A stretch of 64,000 nt of DNA from an uncultured Bacteroidota bacterium. GTDB lineage: Bacteria; Bacteroidota; Bacteroidia; Bacteroidales; VadinHA17. The notes under the pieces are model-generated. The model saw nothing but the letters and a program-made list of their open reading frames with translations, did not search any database and was not told the origin of the DNA. The translations under genes were made by a program, and so were the position numbers. Below are positions 10,311-20,053 of the stretch, in pieces (the stretch's first letter is position 1; the number at the start of each line of letters is the position of its first letter). Where the stretch lies: positions 304,611 to 368,610 of the forward strand of contig CAIJYD010000078.1 of assembly GCA_903824785.1 (NCBI GenBank). Reading direction: 5' to 3'.

Positions 10311-11468
10311 ATGAAACATCCTTCTTTTTATCCAGCGCCTCTCCTTCCTGTCATCCTTCTTTTCTCTCTGTTCTTACAGGCTAATAGCCAGAGCCTCACT
10401 GCACCCGGAGACAAAATTTCTCTCCTTTTTATTGGCGATGTTATGGGTCATGATGAACAGATCTGGTCGGCAGAGAACAGAGAGTCTCACACATATAACT
10501 ACGATGATGTTTTCCAATTCATCAAACCTGTAATATCAGAAGCCGATATTGCAATTGCTAACTTTGAGGTGACTCTTGGCGGTCAGCCTTTTATGGGATA
10601 TCCACAGTTCAGCTCACCGGCTGAGCTTGCCGTTGCATGCGCCAATGCAGGCATTGACTACCTGGTAACTGCAAACAACCACTCTGCTGACAGAGGCAAA
10701 AACGGAATCATAAATACTGTAAACAGACTCGACAGTATCGGAATTCCGCATACAGGAACTTTTCTTAATAAAGCCACCAAAGACAGCCTCTCCCCTCTTA
10801 TGATTAAAAGAAATGGCATATCAATCGCACTGCTGAACTATACTTACGGTACAAACGGCATAAATGTGCCGGTACCTGTCATCGTTAATATGCTTGATAA
10901 AGATGTGATAACCGGCGATATTCAGAAAGCTAAAAAAAATAAGCCAGATATAATTATCCTTTTCCTCCACTGGGGTACTGAATACGATACTGTCCCGGCA
11001 AAAGTACAAACCGACCTTGCTGAATATTTCTTATCTTCCGGTGTTGACCTGGTTATCGGTTCTCACCCGCATGTCATTCAAAAAATGGTCTGGTATAATA
11101 ACATTCCAGGTAAGAAAGATGGAATAGTGGTCTATTCTCTTGGCAATTTTGTTTCAAACCAGAGAAAACCTAAAACTGATGGAGGGTCAATTGTAAGAAT
11201 AGAACTCACCAGAAAAAACGACTCGTTTATCATATCAGATGCAGGTTACTACCTTACCTGGGTATATGCTCCGATTGAAAAATACAGGAAGAAATTTTTT
11301 ATTCTGCCATGCTCGGAATATGAAAACAGACGGGAGTTTTTTACAAATCCTGCCGATTACCTGCAGATGGGGAGATTTATTACCGCCTCCCGCGCACTTC
11401 TGAATAAACAGAATCTCAACATTCCTGAATATGTTTTCAATGGCAGCTCATGGCTGTTAAGAAAATAA
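10311..11468 (+). CDS. CapA-family (PGA_cap) metallophosphatase-like protein
   Basis: The 385-residue protein has an N-terminal signal peptide (hydrophobic stretch ending near Ala-Asn-Ser at residue 26), so it acts outside the cytoplasm. The body is the CapA/poly-gamma-glutamate synthesis fold related to calcineurin-like phosphatases: LLFIGDVMGHD, IANFEVTLGG, VTANNHSADRG, FLHWGTEYD and VIGSHPHVIQ supply the expected metal-binding Asp, Asn and His residues. Members are linked to capsule or polyglutamate export, but no capB, capC or capE gene is nearby, so the substrate is unknown. It is monocistronic and divergent from kup. Confidence 0.88.
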   Translation: MKHPSFYPAPLLPVILLFSLFLQANSQSLTAPGDKISLLFIGDVMGHDEQIWSAENRESHTYNYDDVFQFIKPVISEADIAIANFEVTLGGQPFMGYPQFSSPAELAVACANAGIDYLVTANNHSADRGKNGIINTVNRLDSIGIPHTGTFLNKATKDSLSPLMIKRNGISIALLNYTYGTNGINVPVPVIVNMLDKDVITGDIQKAKKNKPDIIILFLHWGTEYDTVPAKVQTDLAEYFLSSGVDLVIGSHPHVIQKMVWYNNIPGKKDGIVVYSLGNFVSNQRKPKTDGGSIVRIELTRKNDSFIISDAGYYLTWVYAPIEKYRKKFFILPCSEYENRREFFTNPADYLQMGRFITASRALLNKQNLNIPEYVFNGSSWLLRK

Positions 11469-11611
11469 CAGACTACTTCGCTGATCTGACAGCTGATATT
11501 TTAAAATTATAATCACAACAGACAGATTATCTCAATTATTATAAATATTATTGTATCGGAATTGAATGTGCTTAAAGATTCAACTGAAAATTTGAATCAT
11601 ATTACTGATAA

Positions 11612-11782
11612 AAAGCACCAGAAGTCTTATTAAAAAACAGTCCCCTGATTGCCGGAGCAATGCTTACCATGATAGCTGAAACAATGCTCCCCAAAGCCTT
11701 TATTACCGGCGGTTCAGTTACAGGCTTATCAACACTTGCAGGCTTTCTGGCAACAATTCTGTTTAAAGTAACTGGAGGATAA
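11612..11782 (+). pseudogene. Remnant: C-terminal end of a ZIP-type metal transporter
   Basis: An open frame of 56 codons follows a TAA at 11609 and lacks a suitable start until Met17. Its translation, with AGAMLTMIAETMLPKAF then a GG-containing turn and GLSTLAGFLATILFKV, looks like the last two membrane helices of a ZIP-family zinc/iron permease. Full ZIP proteins have about 250 residues or more and no upstream part is seen in any frame, so this is a decayed fragment in the 401-base gap between the CapA-like gene and DUF4290. The minus-strand ORF of the track is its antisense shadow. The family assignment is from pattern memory. Confidence 0.5.
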
Positions 11783-11869
11783 CCATTTAGTAACCATACT
11801 ATTTTATCCGTTTTTGAACTTTTCTTAAATTTGCATTTAATTATTAGCTTTGCATAAAATAAATAGCCC

Positions 11870-12517
11870 ATGATGAATTACGATTATAATACACAAAGAA
11901 AAAGGATGGCTTTGCCTGAATACGGAAGAAATGTTCAGAAGATGGTCGATCATATTAAAACCATCGAGGACAGGGATGAAAGAAACCGGGCTGCAAAGAC
12001 AATTATTTCAATAATGGGTAACCTTAATCCTCATCTTCGTGATATCGTCGATTTCAAACATAAATTATGGGATCATCTTTCTCTCATTGCCAGCTTTGAA
12101 CTGGATATTGACTCTCCTTATCCCGTTCCTGAACCTTCCAAGTTTGTCGAGAAGCCAAAACAGGTTCCCTACAGACAGGGTGAGATCAGATATCTCCATT
12201 ATGGCCGTATTATTGAACTTATGATAAATGCCGCCGCTGAAATGGCAGATGGGGATGAAAAAGAGTACCTCACTACCCTGATCGTAAACCAGATGAAAAA
12301 ATCGTACATCACCTGGAACAGAGCCCAGGTTGCAGATGAGGTGATCATCGAGAATATGAGATTATTGTCACGGGGAAAACTGAAGATGACAGAGGGGGTG
12401 AAGATCCTTGAAGTAAGAGAGCTACTTCCTCCTGTTAAAAGAAAACCAATGGGAAAACCTCATGGTAAACAGCAAAATAAACAATATGTAAAGAAAAAAG
12501 GCTACAGCCGTCATTAA
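11870..12517 (+). CDS. DUF4290 family protein
   Basis: The 215-residue cytosolic protein opens MMNYDYNTQRKRMALPEYGRNVQKMV and contains MGNLNPHLRDIVDFKHKLWDHL, the recognisable core of DUF4290, a family confined largely to Bacteroidota and of unknown function. The C-terminus (from about residue 185) is a basic, Gln/Lys-rich tail that could bind nucleic acid. In many relatives it is next to murA; here it precedes grpE. TAAATTTG and TAGCTTTG, both matching the -7 consensus, lie within 55 bases upstream. An eight-pair hairpin at 12592-12611 may end its transcript. Confidence 0.85.
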   Translation: MMNYDYNTQRKRMALPEYGRNVQKMVDHIKTIEDRDERNRAAKTIISIMGNLNPHLRDIVDFKHKLWDHLSLIASFELDIDSPYPVPEPSKFVEKPKQVPYRQGEIRYLHYGRIIELMINAAAEMADGDEKEYLTTLIVNQMKKSYITWNRAQVADEVIIENMRLLSRGKLKMTEGVKILEVRELLPPVKRKPMGKPHGKQQNKQYVKKKGYSRH

Positions 12518-12770
12518 GCGGAATCGCCATCATCGCTGTTATCTTTTCAAAAACAAACCAATCGAACTGATTGTATATTTGTGTTCTGAATAAACCTGGC
12601 AACCGGGTTTTGAAAATGAATTAAAGTCAATTGAAGTTTTCCCGCAAAAGCTTTTCCTCTGCCCTTCAAACCTGAGATTTTTTCTCCGGCCGAACTCTGC
12701 CAAATTGTCAAAATCCGGTTATTGGCAGGCAATTTGATAACTAAAGAATTAAACTGAAATACAGGGAGTG

Positions 12771-13412
12771 ATGATGAAGAAAAAAAGAAATGAACAGGAA
12801 AAAACAAGTCATAATTACTTTAAGAAATCAACTGATAATAAAGAAAGTACTTCAACAACCGAGGAAAATAACAATAATAAATCAGATAATCCCCCTTCCG
12901 GAAACGAAAATGTTTTTGTGGCAGATAATATAACCCGTGAAGAGACTTCTGACAAAGCAAGCCCTGAAGTGAAGGCTATTACAGAAAAACTGGCAGATAT
13001 GCAGGATAAGTACATCAGGCTTTCTGCTGAGTTTGACAACTACAGAAAAAGAACGCTTCGCGAAAAAATGGATATGTCAAAATATGCCGGAGAAAATCTT
13101 TTTCAGAAGATCATCCCGCTTATGGATGACTTTGAAAGAGCCCTTAAGCATATGGAAACAGCAACAGATTGTATTGCTATGAAAAACGGTATCGATCTCA
13201 TTTACATCAAGTTCAGTGATTTTCTTAAACAAAATGGCATCAAGGAAATAGAATCACTTAATATTAATTTTAATGTTGATCTTCATGAAGCTGTTGCAAA
13301 AGTTCCGGTAGAGGAAACCGATAAAAAAGGAAAAGTTGTAGATGTGGTGGAAAAAGGGTATTACCTCCAGGATAAAGTGTTAAGGTTCTCTAAAGTAGTT
13401 GTCGGAGAATAA
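12771..13412 (+). CDS. grpE: Nucleotide exchange factor GrpE
   Basis: GrpE releases ADP from DnaK. The product has about 213 residues: a disordered, charged N-terminus (to about residue 65), the long coiled-coil helix DMQDKYIRLSAEFDNYRKRT, and a C-terminal beta domain ending in GYYLQDKVLRFSKVVVGE. The ORF track starts at a GTG at 12768; an AGGGAG ribosome binding site at 12763-12768 favours the ATG at 12771 or 12774. The 250 bases before it hold no gene; a TATATTTG -7-like element occurs at 12574-12581. No CIRCE element is visible. dnaJ follows, and dnaK is not in the window. Confidence 0.95.
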   Translation: MMKKKRNEQEKTSHNYFKKSTDNKESTSTTEENNNNKSDNPPSGNENVFVADNITREETSDKASPEVKAITEKLADMQDKYIRLSAEFDNYRKRTLREKMDMSKYAGENLFQKIIPLMDDFERALKHMETATDCIAMKNGIDLIYIKFSDFLKQNGIKEIESLNINFNVDLHEAVAKVPVEETDKKGKVVDVVEKGYYLQDKVLRFSKVVVGE

Positions 13413-13469
13413 ATTAACCTCATTGAAAAGGAAACTGAACTGTGGCGAAAGTAAATAAAAATTAAAAGG

Positions 13470-14615
13470 ATGGGAAAAAGAGATTATTATGAAGTGCTGG
13501 GAGTACCTAAAGAGGCCACAAAAGAACAGATAAAAAAGGCTTACAGGCAACAGGCATTGAAGTTTCATCCCGACAAAAATCCGGGCGATAAGAAATCAGA
13601 AGAAAATTTCAAAGAGGCAGCTGAAGCTTATGAAGTGTTAAGCAACGCTGAGAAGAAAGCCCGTTACGACCGGTACGGCCATGCCGGAATGGGTAATTCA
13701 GGTAACGGATTCAGTGGTCAGGGAATGTCGATGGATGACATCTTCTCTTCATTCGGTGATATCTTTGGTGATGCTTTTGGTGGATTTGGTTCATTCGGAG
13801 GAGGGAGACGCGGACGAAGAGTTAACAAGGGAAGCAACCTGAGGGTAAAAGTAAAACTCAACCTTCAGGAAATTGCTGCCGGTACAGAGAAAAAAATAAA
13901 GGTAAATAAATATGATACCTGTTCAGCTTGTGACGGAACCGGTGCAGCCGACCCATCATCATTATCCAGCTGTCCTACCTGCCACGGCTCAGGACAGGTT
14001 ACCCGGCTTACTAACACAATGCTCGGGCAGATGCAAACAACATCTGCATGCCCGTCATGCGGAGGAGAAGGAAAAACCATCACAAAAAAATGTACAGCCT
14101 GTTATGGAGAAGGTATCGTACAGAAAGAAGAGGTAATTAAAATAAACATCCCTGCAGGCGTTGGCAAAGGGATGCAGATGACCGTCGGTGGCAAAGGAAA
14201 TTCCCCGCGGAGAGGTGGCGTTAACGGCGACCTGCTTGTTGTAATTGATGAAGAAGAACACCCGGAACTGATAAGAGAAGGAAATGACCTTATTTATAAT
14301 CTTTTTATTAGTATCCCCGATGCAATACTTGGAACACATGTCGAGGTTCCCACTGTAGATAATAATGTGAAAATAAAAATTGAACCTGCCACACAACCGG
14401 GTAAAATACTGCGGCTCAGAGGTAAAGGACTGCCGGAAGTAAATGGTTATGGGAGAGGCGATCTTCTGGTTAATGTCAATGTCTGGATACCAAGAAGTAT
14501 CAACAAGGATGAGCTTAAGATCTTCGAAAAATTAAAAGAATCAGACTCTTTTATACCCGACCCTGATAAAAACGATAAAGGCTTTTTCGACAGGATGAGA
14601 GGGTATTTTGAGTAG
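13470..14615 (+). CDS. dnaJ: Chaperone protein DnaJ (Hsp40, type I)
   Basis: DnaJ delivers unfolded proteins to DnaK and stimulates its ATPase. The 381-residue protein has the J domain (residues 1-70, with [10 protein letters not shown]), a Gly/Phe-rich linker, four zinc motifs ([32 protein letters not shown]; about residues 148-222) and the C-terminal substrate-binding domain. All eight zinc cysteines are intact. It begins 57 bases after grpE, and the pair is likely an operon. Confidence 0.97.
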   Translation: MGKRDYYEVLGVPKEATKEQIKKAYRQQALKFHPDKNPGDKKSEENFKEAAEAYEVLSNAEKKARYDRYGHAGMGNSGNGFSGQGMSMDDIFSSFGDIFGDAFGGFGSFGGGRRGRRVNKGSNLRVKVKLNLQEIAAGTEKKIKVNKYDTCSACDGTGAADPSSLSSCPTCHGSGQVTRLTNTMLGQMQTTSACPSCGGEGKTITKKCTACYGEGIVQKEEVIKINIPAGVGKGMQMTVGGKGNSPRRGGVNGDLLVVIDEEEHPELIREGNDLIYNLFISIPDAILGTHVEVPTVDNNVKIKIEPATQPGKILRLRGKGLPEVNGYGRGDLLVNVNVWIPRSINKDELKIFEKLKESDSFIPDPDKNDKGFFDRMRGYFE

Positions 14616-14779
14616 AAAATACCGCAATTAAGATTCCCTGAAGGAGAGGGAAGTCTGGAAATGTTGATCACACTCAACAAATTATTCCCGGGAAAAACAA
14701 CCCGTTAATGTTTACTGCTATGTTCAGCGGATTTTTTTATATTTACACATAATATTCAATATTATTAAAATATCATCTT

Positions 14780-15688
14780 ATGGCACTTTTTGAAGCAAAG
14801 AATGTCACAAAACAATACGGTAGCAAGTTAGCGCTCGATAATGTCAGCATCTCTGTACCGGAACAATGCATCTACGGACTGCTCGGTCCTAATGGTGCAG
14901 GCAAAACCACTCTCATCAGGATCATCAACCAGATAACAGGGCCCGATTCCGGTGAGTTATTACTTAATGGAAATAAGCTGATGCCTGATGATGTTCAGTA
15001 TATCGGCTACCTTCCTGAAGAAAGAGGATTATATAAAAAAATGAAAGTCGGCGAACAAGCATTGTATTTTGCCCAACTGAAAGGCCTTTCCAAAGCGGAA
15101 GCAATGAAAAGATTGAAATACTGGTTTAAGAAGCTTGACATACTCGACTGGTGGGGAAAAAAGGTTGAAGAATTATCCAAGGGGATGCAGCAGAAAGTTC
15201 AGTTTATTATTACTGTGCTTCACGAGCCAAAACTTATTATTTTCGATGAGCCTTTCACCGGATTTGATCCTCTGAATACCAACATTATCAAAAAAGAGAT
15301 ACTTTTCCTCAGGGAACGTGGTGCAACAATTATTTTTTCGACACATAACATGGAATCCGTTGAGGAACTTTGCGATAATATCACTCTGATTGATAACGCA
15401 AAAACCCTGCTTGAAGGAAGTGTCCATGAGATAAGAAGTAAATGGGCTGCCAATGAATATGATCTTGTTTTTGATGGTGATGTAAATATTGAGGGAAACG
15501 GTCACTACAATATTCTTAAGCAGCATGTTGAAAATAATAAAAGTATTATCCGTCTGAAAACCACCAGCGATATCAATACCAATGATATCCTTCAGACAGT
15601 AATGCGTTCTGGTAGCATAACCTCATTTAACCCTGCTCTTCCTTCAATGAATGAGATCTTTATAAGGGTAGTTGAAAATCGTAATTAA
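14780..15688 (+). CDS. ABC-2 type transporter ATP-binding protein (NatA-like)
   Basis: The 302-residue ATPase has a Walker A (GPNGAGKTT), a Q-loop, the signature LSKGMQQKVQ and a Walker B followed by DEPFTGFDP, then a C-terminal extension of about 80 residues typical of the NatA/DrrA group. It energises export or efflux by the membrane partner encoded 31 bases downstream. The substrate cannot be read from sequence; relatives include sodium and drug exporters. A TATATTTA element about 30 bases upstream may be its -7 box. Confidence 0.92.
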   Translation: MALFEAKNVTKQYGSKLALDNVSISVPEQCIYGLLGPNGAGKTTLIRIINQITGPDSGELLLNGNKLMPDDVQYIGYLPEERGLYKKMKVGEQALYFAQLKGLSKAEAMKRLKYWFKKLDILDWWGKKVEELSKGMQQKVQFIITVLHEPKLIIFDEPFTGFDPLNTNIIKKEILFLRERGATIIFSTHNMESVEELCDNITLIDNAKTLLEGSVHEIRSKWAANEYDLVFDGDVNIEGNGHYNILKQHVENNKSIIRLKTTSDINTNDILQTVMRSGSITSFNPALPSMNEIFIRVVENRN

Positions 15689-15719
15689 AACCAGACATTA
15701 ACATCGAAAAAATCATATT

Positions 15720-17081
15720 ATGAACAAGATATCCGTTATTATTAAAAGAGAATATATCACCAGAGTAAGGAAAAAATCATTCATTATTATGACAATCCTT
15801 GCTCCTATTCTCATGGCAGCAATTGTAATTCTGCCTACTGTTATTATGATGAATGAGGATGGCGGTGACTTAAAAAAAATTGCAGTTATTGAAGATAACT
15901 CCGATCTCTTTAAAGGAACTATCAAAAACACGAAAGAGGCGGAATTCATTTACCTCGAAAACGTAAAAGTAGAAGAGCTGAAAAAATCATTTGCAACGGC
16001 AGGATATTATGGAATTCTCTATATTTCTCCTGAAATTGTCAACACTCCGAATGCAATACAACTCATTTCAAAGCAGCAACCTCCGATTGGTCTGCTCCAG
16101 CATATTGAAAATTCACTCAAAAAGGAGATTGAGAAACAAAAGTTGCTGACTTTCAAGATTAGCAATCTTGATGAAATAATGAAAACCATTGAGACCAACG
16201 TATCGGTTCAGACAATTAAAATTGATGATTCGGGTGAAGTGAAAGAGACAAGCACCGGAATAGCTATGGCTCTGGCATATATACTTGGCTTCCTGATGTA
16301 TATGCTGGTCTTCATTTTCGGTTCGCAGGTTATGAGAGGGGTTATTGAAGAAAAAACCAGCAGGGTTGTTGAGGTTATAATCTCTTCCGTAAAACCCGTG
16401 CAGCTGATGATGGGGAAAATTGTCGGAATAGCTCTTGTCGGCCTCACCCAGTTCCTCATCTGGATATTCCTTACTATGTCAATTGTAACTGTATTAAAGA
16501 CCACAATACTCCAGAAAACTGGCATTACTGAAATCTCACAATCCATTCCTCAGAATGTTATGGGAGCTGATCAGAAAACAGATGCAGCCGTTCAGACTGC
16601 AACAGTATCGCCTGAACTTGCAGAATTCTCCAAATTATTCGACAGCGCAATGAATCAACCCTGGGGGTTAATCATATTATCATTCATATTCTATTTCATT
16701 ACCGGATATCTTCTTTATGCCTCAGTGTTCGCAGCCATCGGATCGGCTGTTGATAATGAAACTGAAACACAGCAATTTATGCTGCCTGTAACAATTCCAA
16801 TCATAGTGGGGCTCATGGTGGCTATGGGAACTATGCAAAACCCTGAGAGCTCACTCTCATTCTGGTGCTCACTCATCCCGCTTACATCGCCGATCGTTAT
16901 GATGGCACGTATTCCATTTGGAGTTCCATACTGGGAGATTGCCGTTTCAATGGCTCTGATGCTGGTTACATTTATTGGATTTGTATGGATGGCTGCAAAA
17001 ATATACCGTACTGGTATCCTTATGTATGGAAAGAAAACATCATGGAAGGAGATGTGGAAGTGGCTGAGATATAGTGGATAA
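15720..17081 (+). CDS. ABC-2 type transporter permease (NatB-like)
   Basis: The 453-residue membrane protein has one N-terminal helix (residues 20-45), a periplasmic domain of about 130 residues, then five or six helices from about residue 180. The conserved MRGVIEEKTSRVVEVIISSVKPVQLMMGKIVG segment is the typical ABC-2/NatB cytoplasmic motif. It pairs with the preceding ATPase. The response regulator gene starts 18 bases after its stop, so the three genes may be one transcript, which hints that the regulator and exporter are linked. Confidence 0.9.
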   Translation: MNKISVIIKREYITRVRKKSFIIMTILAPILMAAIVILPTVIMMNEDGGDLKKIAVIEDNSDLFKGTIKNTKEAEFIYLENVKVEELKKSFATAGYYGILYISPEIVNTPNAIQLISKQQPPIGLLQHIENSLKKEIEKQKLLTFKISNLDEIMKTIETNVSVQTIKIDDSGEVKETSTGIAMALAYILGFLMYMLVFIFGSQVMRGVIEEKTSRVVEVIISSVKPVQLMMGKIVGIALVGLTQFLIWIFLTMSIVTVLKTTILQKTGITEISQSIPQNVMGADQKTDAAVQTATVSPELAEFSKLFDSAMNQPWGLIILSFIFYFITGYLLYASVFAAIGSAVDNETETQQFMLPVTIPIIVGLMVAMGTMQNPESSLSFWCSLIPLTSPIVMMARIPFGVPYWEIAVSMALMLVTFIGFVWMAAKIYRTGILMYGKKTSWKEMWKWLRYSG

Positions 17082-17099
17082 GTCCCGAATTAAAAGAAA

Positions 17100-18275
17100 A
17101 TGTCGAAAATACTGGTAATTGACGATGAAAGAGCCATCCGGAACACGTTGAAGGAGGTTCTGGAATATGAGAAACATGAGGTTGATCTGGCTGAAGACGG
17201 GCCGACAGGTATTGAAATGTTTTCAGCAAATTCATACGATATTGTGCTTTGCGATATCAAAATGGCCAAGATGGATGGCATTGAGGTACTTGGAAAAATA
17301 ACTGAATTATCCTCCGAAATTCCTGTCGTAATGATTTCCGGTCATGGAAATATCGACACCGCCGTGGAAGCTATTAAAAAAGGAGCATACGATTTTCTCG
17401 AAAAACCACTTGACCTTAACCGGCTTCTTATTACCATCCGCAATGCAATGGATAAGTCGACGCTTATCACGCAGACCCAGGTTCTGAAAAGCAAAGTCAG
17501 CAAGATGTACGAGATTGTCGGTACGTCGGAACCTATTGAGCAGGTTAAAAGTATGATAGAAAGGGTTGCTCCCACCGAGGCACGGGTTCTCATTACCGGA
17601 TCAAACGGAACAGGCAAGGAGCTCGTTGCTCACCAGATACATGAAAAAAGCAACAGGTCGAAGGGCCCGTTTGTGGAAGTAAATTGTGCAGCTATTCCAT
17701 CTGAATTAATTGAAAGTGAACTATTCGGACATGAAAAAGGCTCCTTTACATCAGCTATTAAACAGCGGATTGGCAAATTTGAACAGGCCAGCGGGGGAAC
17801 TCTTTTTCTGGATGAGATAGGTGATATGAGCCTTTCCGCCCAGGCAAAGGTATTAAGAGCCCTTCAGGAGAATAAGATAACCAGAGTTGGCTCTGACAAG
17901 GATATTCATGTTAATGTAAGGGTAATCACAGCAACCAATAAAAATATCCGAAAGGAGATAGAAAGTAATGGCTTCCGTGAGGATCTTTATCACAGGCTAA
18001 GTGTTATTCTCATTCACGTTCCTTCTCTCAATGAAAGGGAAGAGGATATCCCGCTTCTTGCCGAACATTTTAACACCCTGATCTGCAATGAATACGGAAT
18101 GAGCAAGAAGATAATTAATGAGGATGCAATAACAGAACTCAGGAAAATACAATGGACAGGGAATATCAGAGAGTTCAGAAATGTTCTTGAAAGACTAATA
18201 ATACTTTGTCCGAATGAAATAACCGGAAATGATGTCCTTGCTTATGCCTTGCCGGTTTCCGGAACTAATGTTTAA
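17100..18275 (+). CDS. Sigma54-type response regulator lacking a DNA-binding domain
   Basis: The 391-residue protein has a receiver domain (residues 1-120; phospho-acceptor Asp in VLCDIKMAKMDG, Lys in EKPLD) and an AAA+ domain (about 140-380; Walker A-like GSNGTGKE, Walker B LFLDEIGDMS, and the arginine finger region). The sigma54-contact loop is GSFTSA rather than GAFTGA. The protein ends at LAYALPVSGTNV, right after the AAA+ lid, so the usual C-terminal Fis-type helix-turn-helix is missing. It would have to act without direct DNA tethering or through another protein. No histidine kinase gene is adjacent. Confidence 0.9.
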   Translation: MSKILVIDDERAIRNTLKEVLEYEKHEVDLAEDGPTGIEMFSANSYDIVLCDIKMAKMDGIEVLGKITELSSEIPVVMISGHGNIDTAVEAIKKGAYDFLEKPLDLNRLLITIRNAMDKSTLITQTQVLKSKVSKMYEIVGTSEPIEQVKSMIERVAPTEARVLITGSNGTGKELVAHQIHEKSNRSKGPFVEVNCAAIPSELIESELFGHEKGSFTSAIKQRIGKFEQASGGTLFLDEIGDMSLSAQAKVLRALQENKITRVGSDKDIHVNVRVITATNKNIRKEIESNGFREDLYHRLSVILIHVPSLNEREEDIPLLAEHFNTLICNEYGMSKKIINEDAITELRKIQWTGNIREFRNVLERLIILCPNEITGNDVLAYALPVSGTNV

Positions 18276-18367
18276 CCTCCGTGAACACAATGCAGCTCCA
18301 AATTTGAATTATTTCTCAGCATTCTTTGTGCAAACCTTTTGCCCCATCACGGTTAAAAAAATTGATT

Positions 18368-19813
18368 ATGCATCGGATAGAAAAAGATAGCCTTGGGCAG
18401 AAACAGATTCCTGCCGGTTCATTATATGGAATTCATTCTGTCAGGGCAAAAGAAAATTTCCCAGGGAACACTCAGTTTCCTGTTGAATGGTATAAAGCTG
18501 TCGGTTTAACAAAACTTGCCTGCTACAATACTTACCGGAAATTCCGTGACGCAGCCACAACAAAATTCGGAAAGAACCTTCCGGTAAAAGTTATCAGCGA
18601 TGAAATACTGAACCAACTCGCTGCGTCGGCAGCAGAAGTTGCAGAAGGCACCCATTTTGATCAGTTTATAATTCCGGCTGTACAAGGTGGTGCAGGTACC
18701 AGTATTAATATGAATATCAATGAGATCATTACTAATTCTGCCCTTCTGAAAACCGGACATGAGTGCGGGGAATACAGTTCTATTGACCCTCTGGAAGATG
18801 CAAATATTTATCAGTCAACAAACGATGTGATACCTACAGCTCTCACCGTTGCTGTTATGAAGCTTCTTAATTCTCTGGAAGAAAAGATTAACCTTGTACG
18901 CCATAAAGTTGAAGAACTGGAACGAAACAGCAGAGAGAAGCTCCGGCCGGGATACACTCAGATGCAGGAGGCTGTGCCATCTTCATTCGGCATCCTCTTC
19001 AGTACGTATAATGAAGCTCTTTCGCGCGACTGGTGGCGCGTATCAAAATGCTCTGAAAGAATCAAGCAGGTGAATCTTGGCGGGGGTGCCATCGGAACCG
19101 GTTTATCATTGCCCCGCTTTTTCATAATGGAAGTAGTTCCTGAACTAAGGAATATTACAGGTATGCCGCTGGCACACAGTGAAAATCTTTCAGATGCAAC
19201 TTCCAACTGCGATAAATGGGTTGAGATCCATGCAACACTAAAGGCTCATGCCGTTAATCTTGAAAAGATGTCCGGGGATTTACGGCTTCTTTCTTCAGAT
19301 ATCACAGGTGAAAAAACAATTTCAATACCCGAACGTCAGATTGGAAGTTCAATAATGCCGGGTAAGATTAACCCGGTAATTCCTGAATTTGTTATATCAT
19401 CAGCCCATAAAATATATTCCAATGATGTCCTCATCAGCTCGCTCAGCGGACAGGGCACTCTTGAACTGAACCCTTATCTTCCGGTTATTGGTTGTGCAGT
19501 TATTGAGAGCATAAACATTCTGATTTCCTGCAATGAAACCTTGCTTGATAATCTTTTCTCAGGCCTTGTGATCAATGAAGATCACGGGTATAAAGCGCTT
19601 ATTTACAGCCCATCGGTAGCGACATCCCTGTCCCCGTACATCGGTTATCATAAAGCAGCTGAAATTGCTAAGCTTATGAAAGAAAAGAAGATCGATATCT
19701 TCGGTGCCAATAGCTTATTGAAAGTCATTGCTGACACAAAACTCATAACCATTCTTCAACCGGGCAATCTGCTTAAACTTGGGTTTTCCCTGGATGATCT
19801 TATTGATTTTTGA
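18368..19813 (+). CDS. aspA: Aspartate ammonia-lyase
   Basis: The enzyme deaminates aspartate to fumarate and ammonia. The start at 18368 (MHRIEKDSLGQKQIPAGSLYGIHSVRA) gives 481 residues; the track start at 18326 adds an unlikely N-terminus. The superfamily signature GSSIMPGKINPV is present (about residues 320-331), as is the TSTDVNE-like QSTNDVIPTAL segment. In Bacteroidota aspA is often found with hydrogenase maturation genes, and hydF lies about 700 bases downstream here, so it may supply ammonia or fumarate in anaerobic metabolism. The last codons contain the -33 element of the following toxin-antitoxin promoter. Confidence 0.94.
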   Translation: MHRIEKDSLGQKQIPAGSLYGIHSVRAKENFPGNTQFPVEWYKAVGLTKLACYNTYRKFRDAATTKFGKNLPVKVISDEILNQLAASAAEVAEGTHFDQFIIPAVQGGAGTSINMNINEIITNSALLKTGHECGEYSSIDPLEDANIYQSTNDVIPTALTVAVMKLLNSLEEKINLVRHKVEELERNSREKLRPGYTQMQEAVPSSFGILFSTYNEALSRDWWRVSKCSERIKQVNLGGGAIGTGLSLPRFFIMEVVPELRNITGMPLAHSENLSDATSNCDKWVEIHATLKAHAVNLEKMSGDLRLLSSDITGEKTISIPERQIGSSIMPGKINPVIPEFVISSAHKIYSNDVLISSLSGQGTLELNPYLPVIGCAVIESINILISCNETLLDNLFSGLVINEDHGYKALIYSPSVATSLSPYIGYHKAAEIAKLMKEKKIDIFGANSLLKVIADTKLITILQPGNLLKLGFSLDDLIDF

Positions 19814-19839
19814 TAATAGGCTTGAGAAGCTTATCTTTG
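19809..19839 (+). promoter_or_regulatory. Promoter of the toxin-antitoxin pair
   Basis: TTTG (19809-19812), a 19-base spacer and TATCTTTG (19832-19839) give a full match to the Bacteroidota consensus promoter. It overlaps the aspA stop codon and lies 43 bases upstream of the antitoxin start, so the pair is expressed independently of aspA. Confidence 0.7.
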
Positions 19840-19882
19840 CAACAAAAGGTAAGTTTGTGTAATACAACAAATAAATCTGGGT

Positions 19883-20053
19883 ATGAAAACAAAAGCATCA
19901 AAAATTAAAGAAAAGAGCTGGACGCTGCCTGGCGAACCTATAACCATTAATAAATTTAAAGAAGGTATTAAAGAAGCTGAAAAAGGTCCATTTATATCAC
20001 TTAATGAATTGAAAAAAAGTGTTGAGGAATGGAAACAGAGCCAAAACCTGTAA
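19883..20053 (+). CDS. Antitoxin of a ParDE/RelBE-type system
   Basis: This 56-residue protein is too short for the ORF track. It starts MKTKASKIKEKSWTLPGEPIT and contains FKEGIKEAEKGPFISLNELKKSVEEWKQ. The length, charge pattern and helical C-terminus fit the small antitoxins that pair with ParE/RelE toxins. It overlaps the toxin gene by 25 bases, which is typical of translationally coupled pairs. It presumably neutralises the toxin and represses the promoter just upstream; no DNA-binding fold is clearly visible, so that part is inference. Confidence 0.72.
   Translation: MKTKASKIKEKSWTLPGEPITINKFKEGIKEAEKGPFISLNELKKSVEEWKQSQNL

Noticed and set aside
11602-11871. 89-residue minus-strand ORF
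   Set aside because: The plus strand of the same segment encodes a more convincing ZIP-transporter remnant, so this is a shadow.
12547-12807. 86-residue minus-strand ORF before grpE
   Set aside because: It runs over the grpE start and leader; composition gives no sign of a real protein.
14613-14708. 31-codon readthrough extension after the dnaJ TAG
   Set aside because: The frame stays open after the stop, but the sequence does not resemble DnaJ C-termini and dnaJ is already full length.
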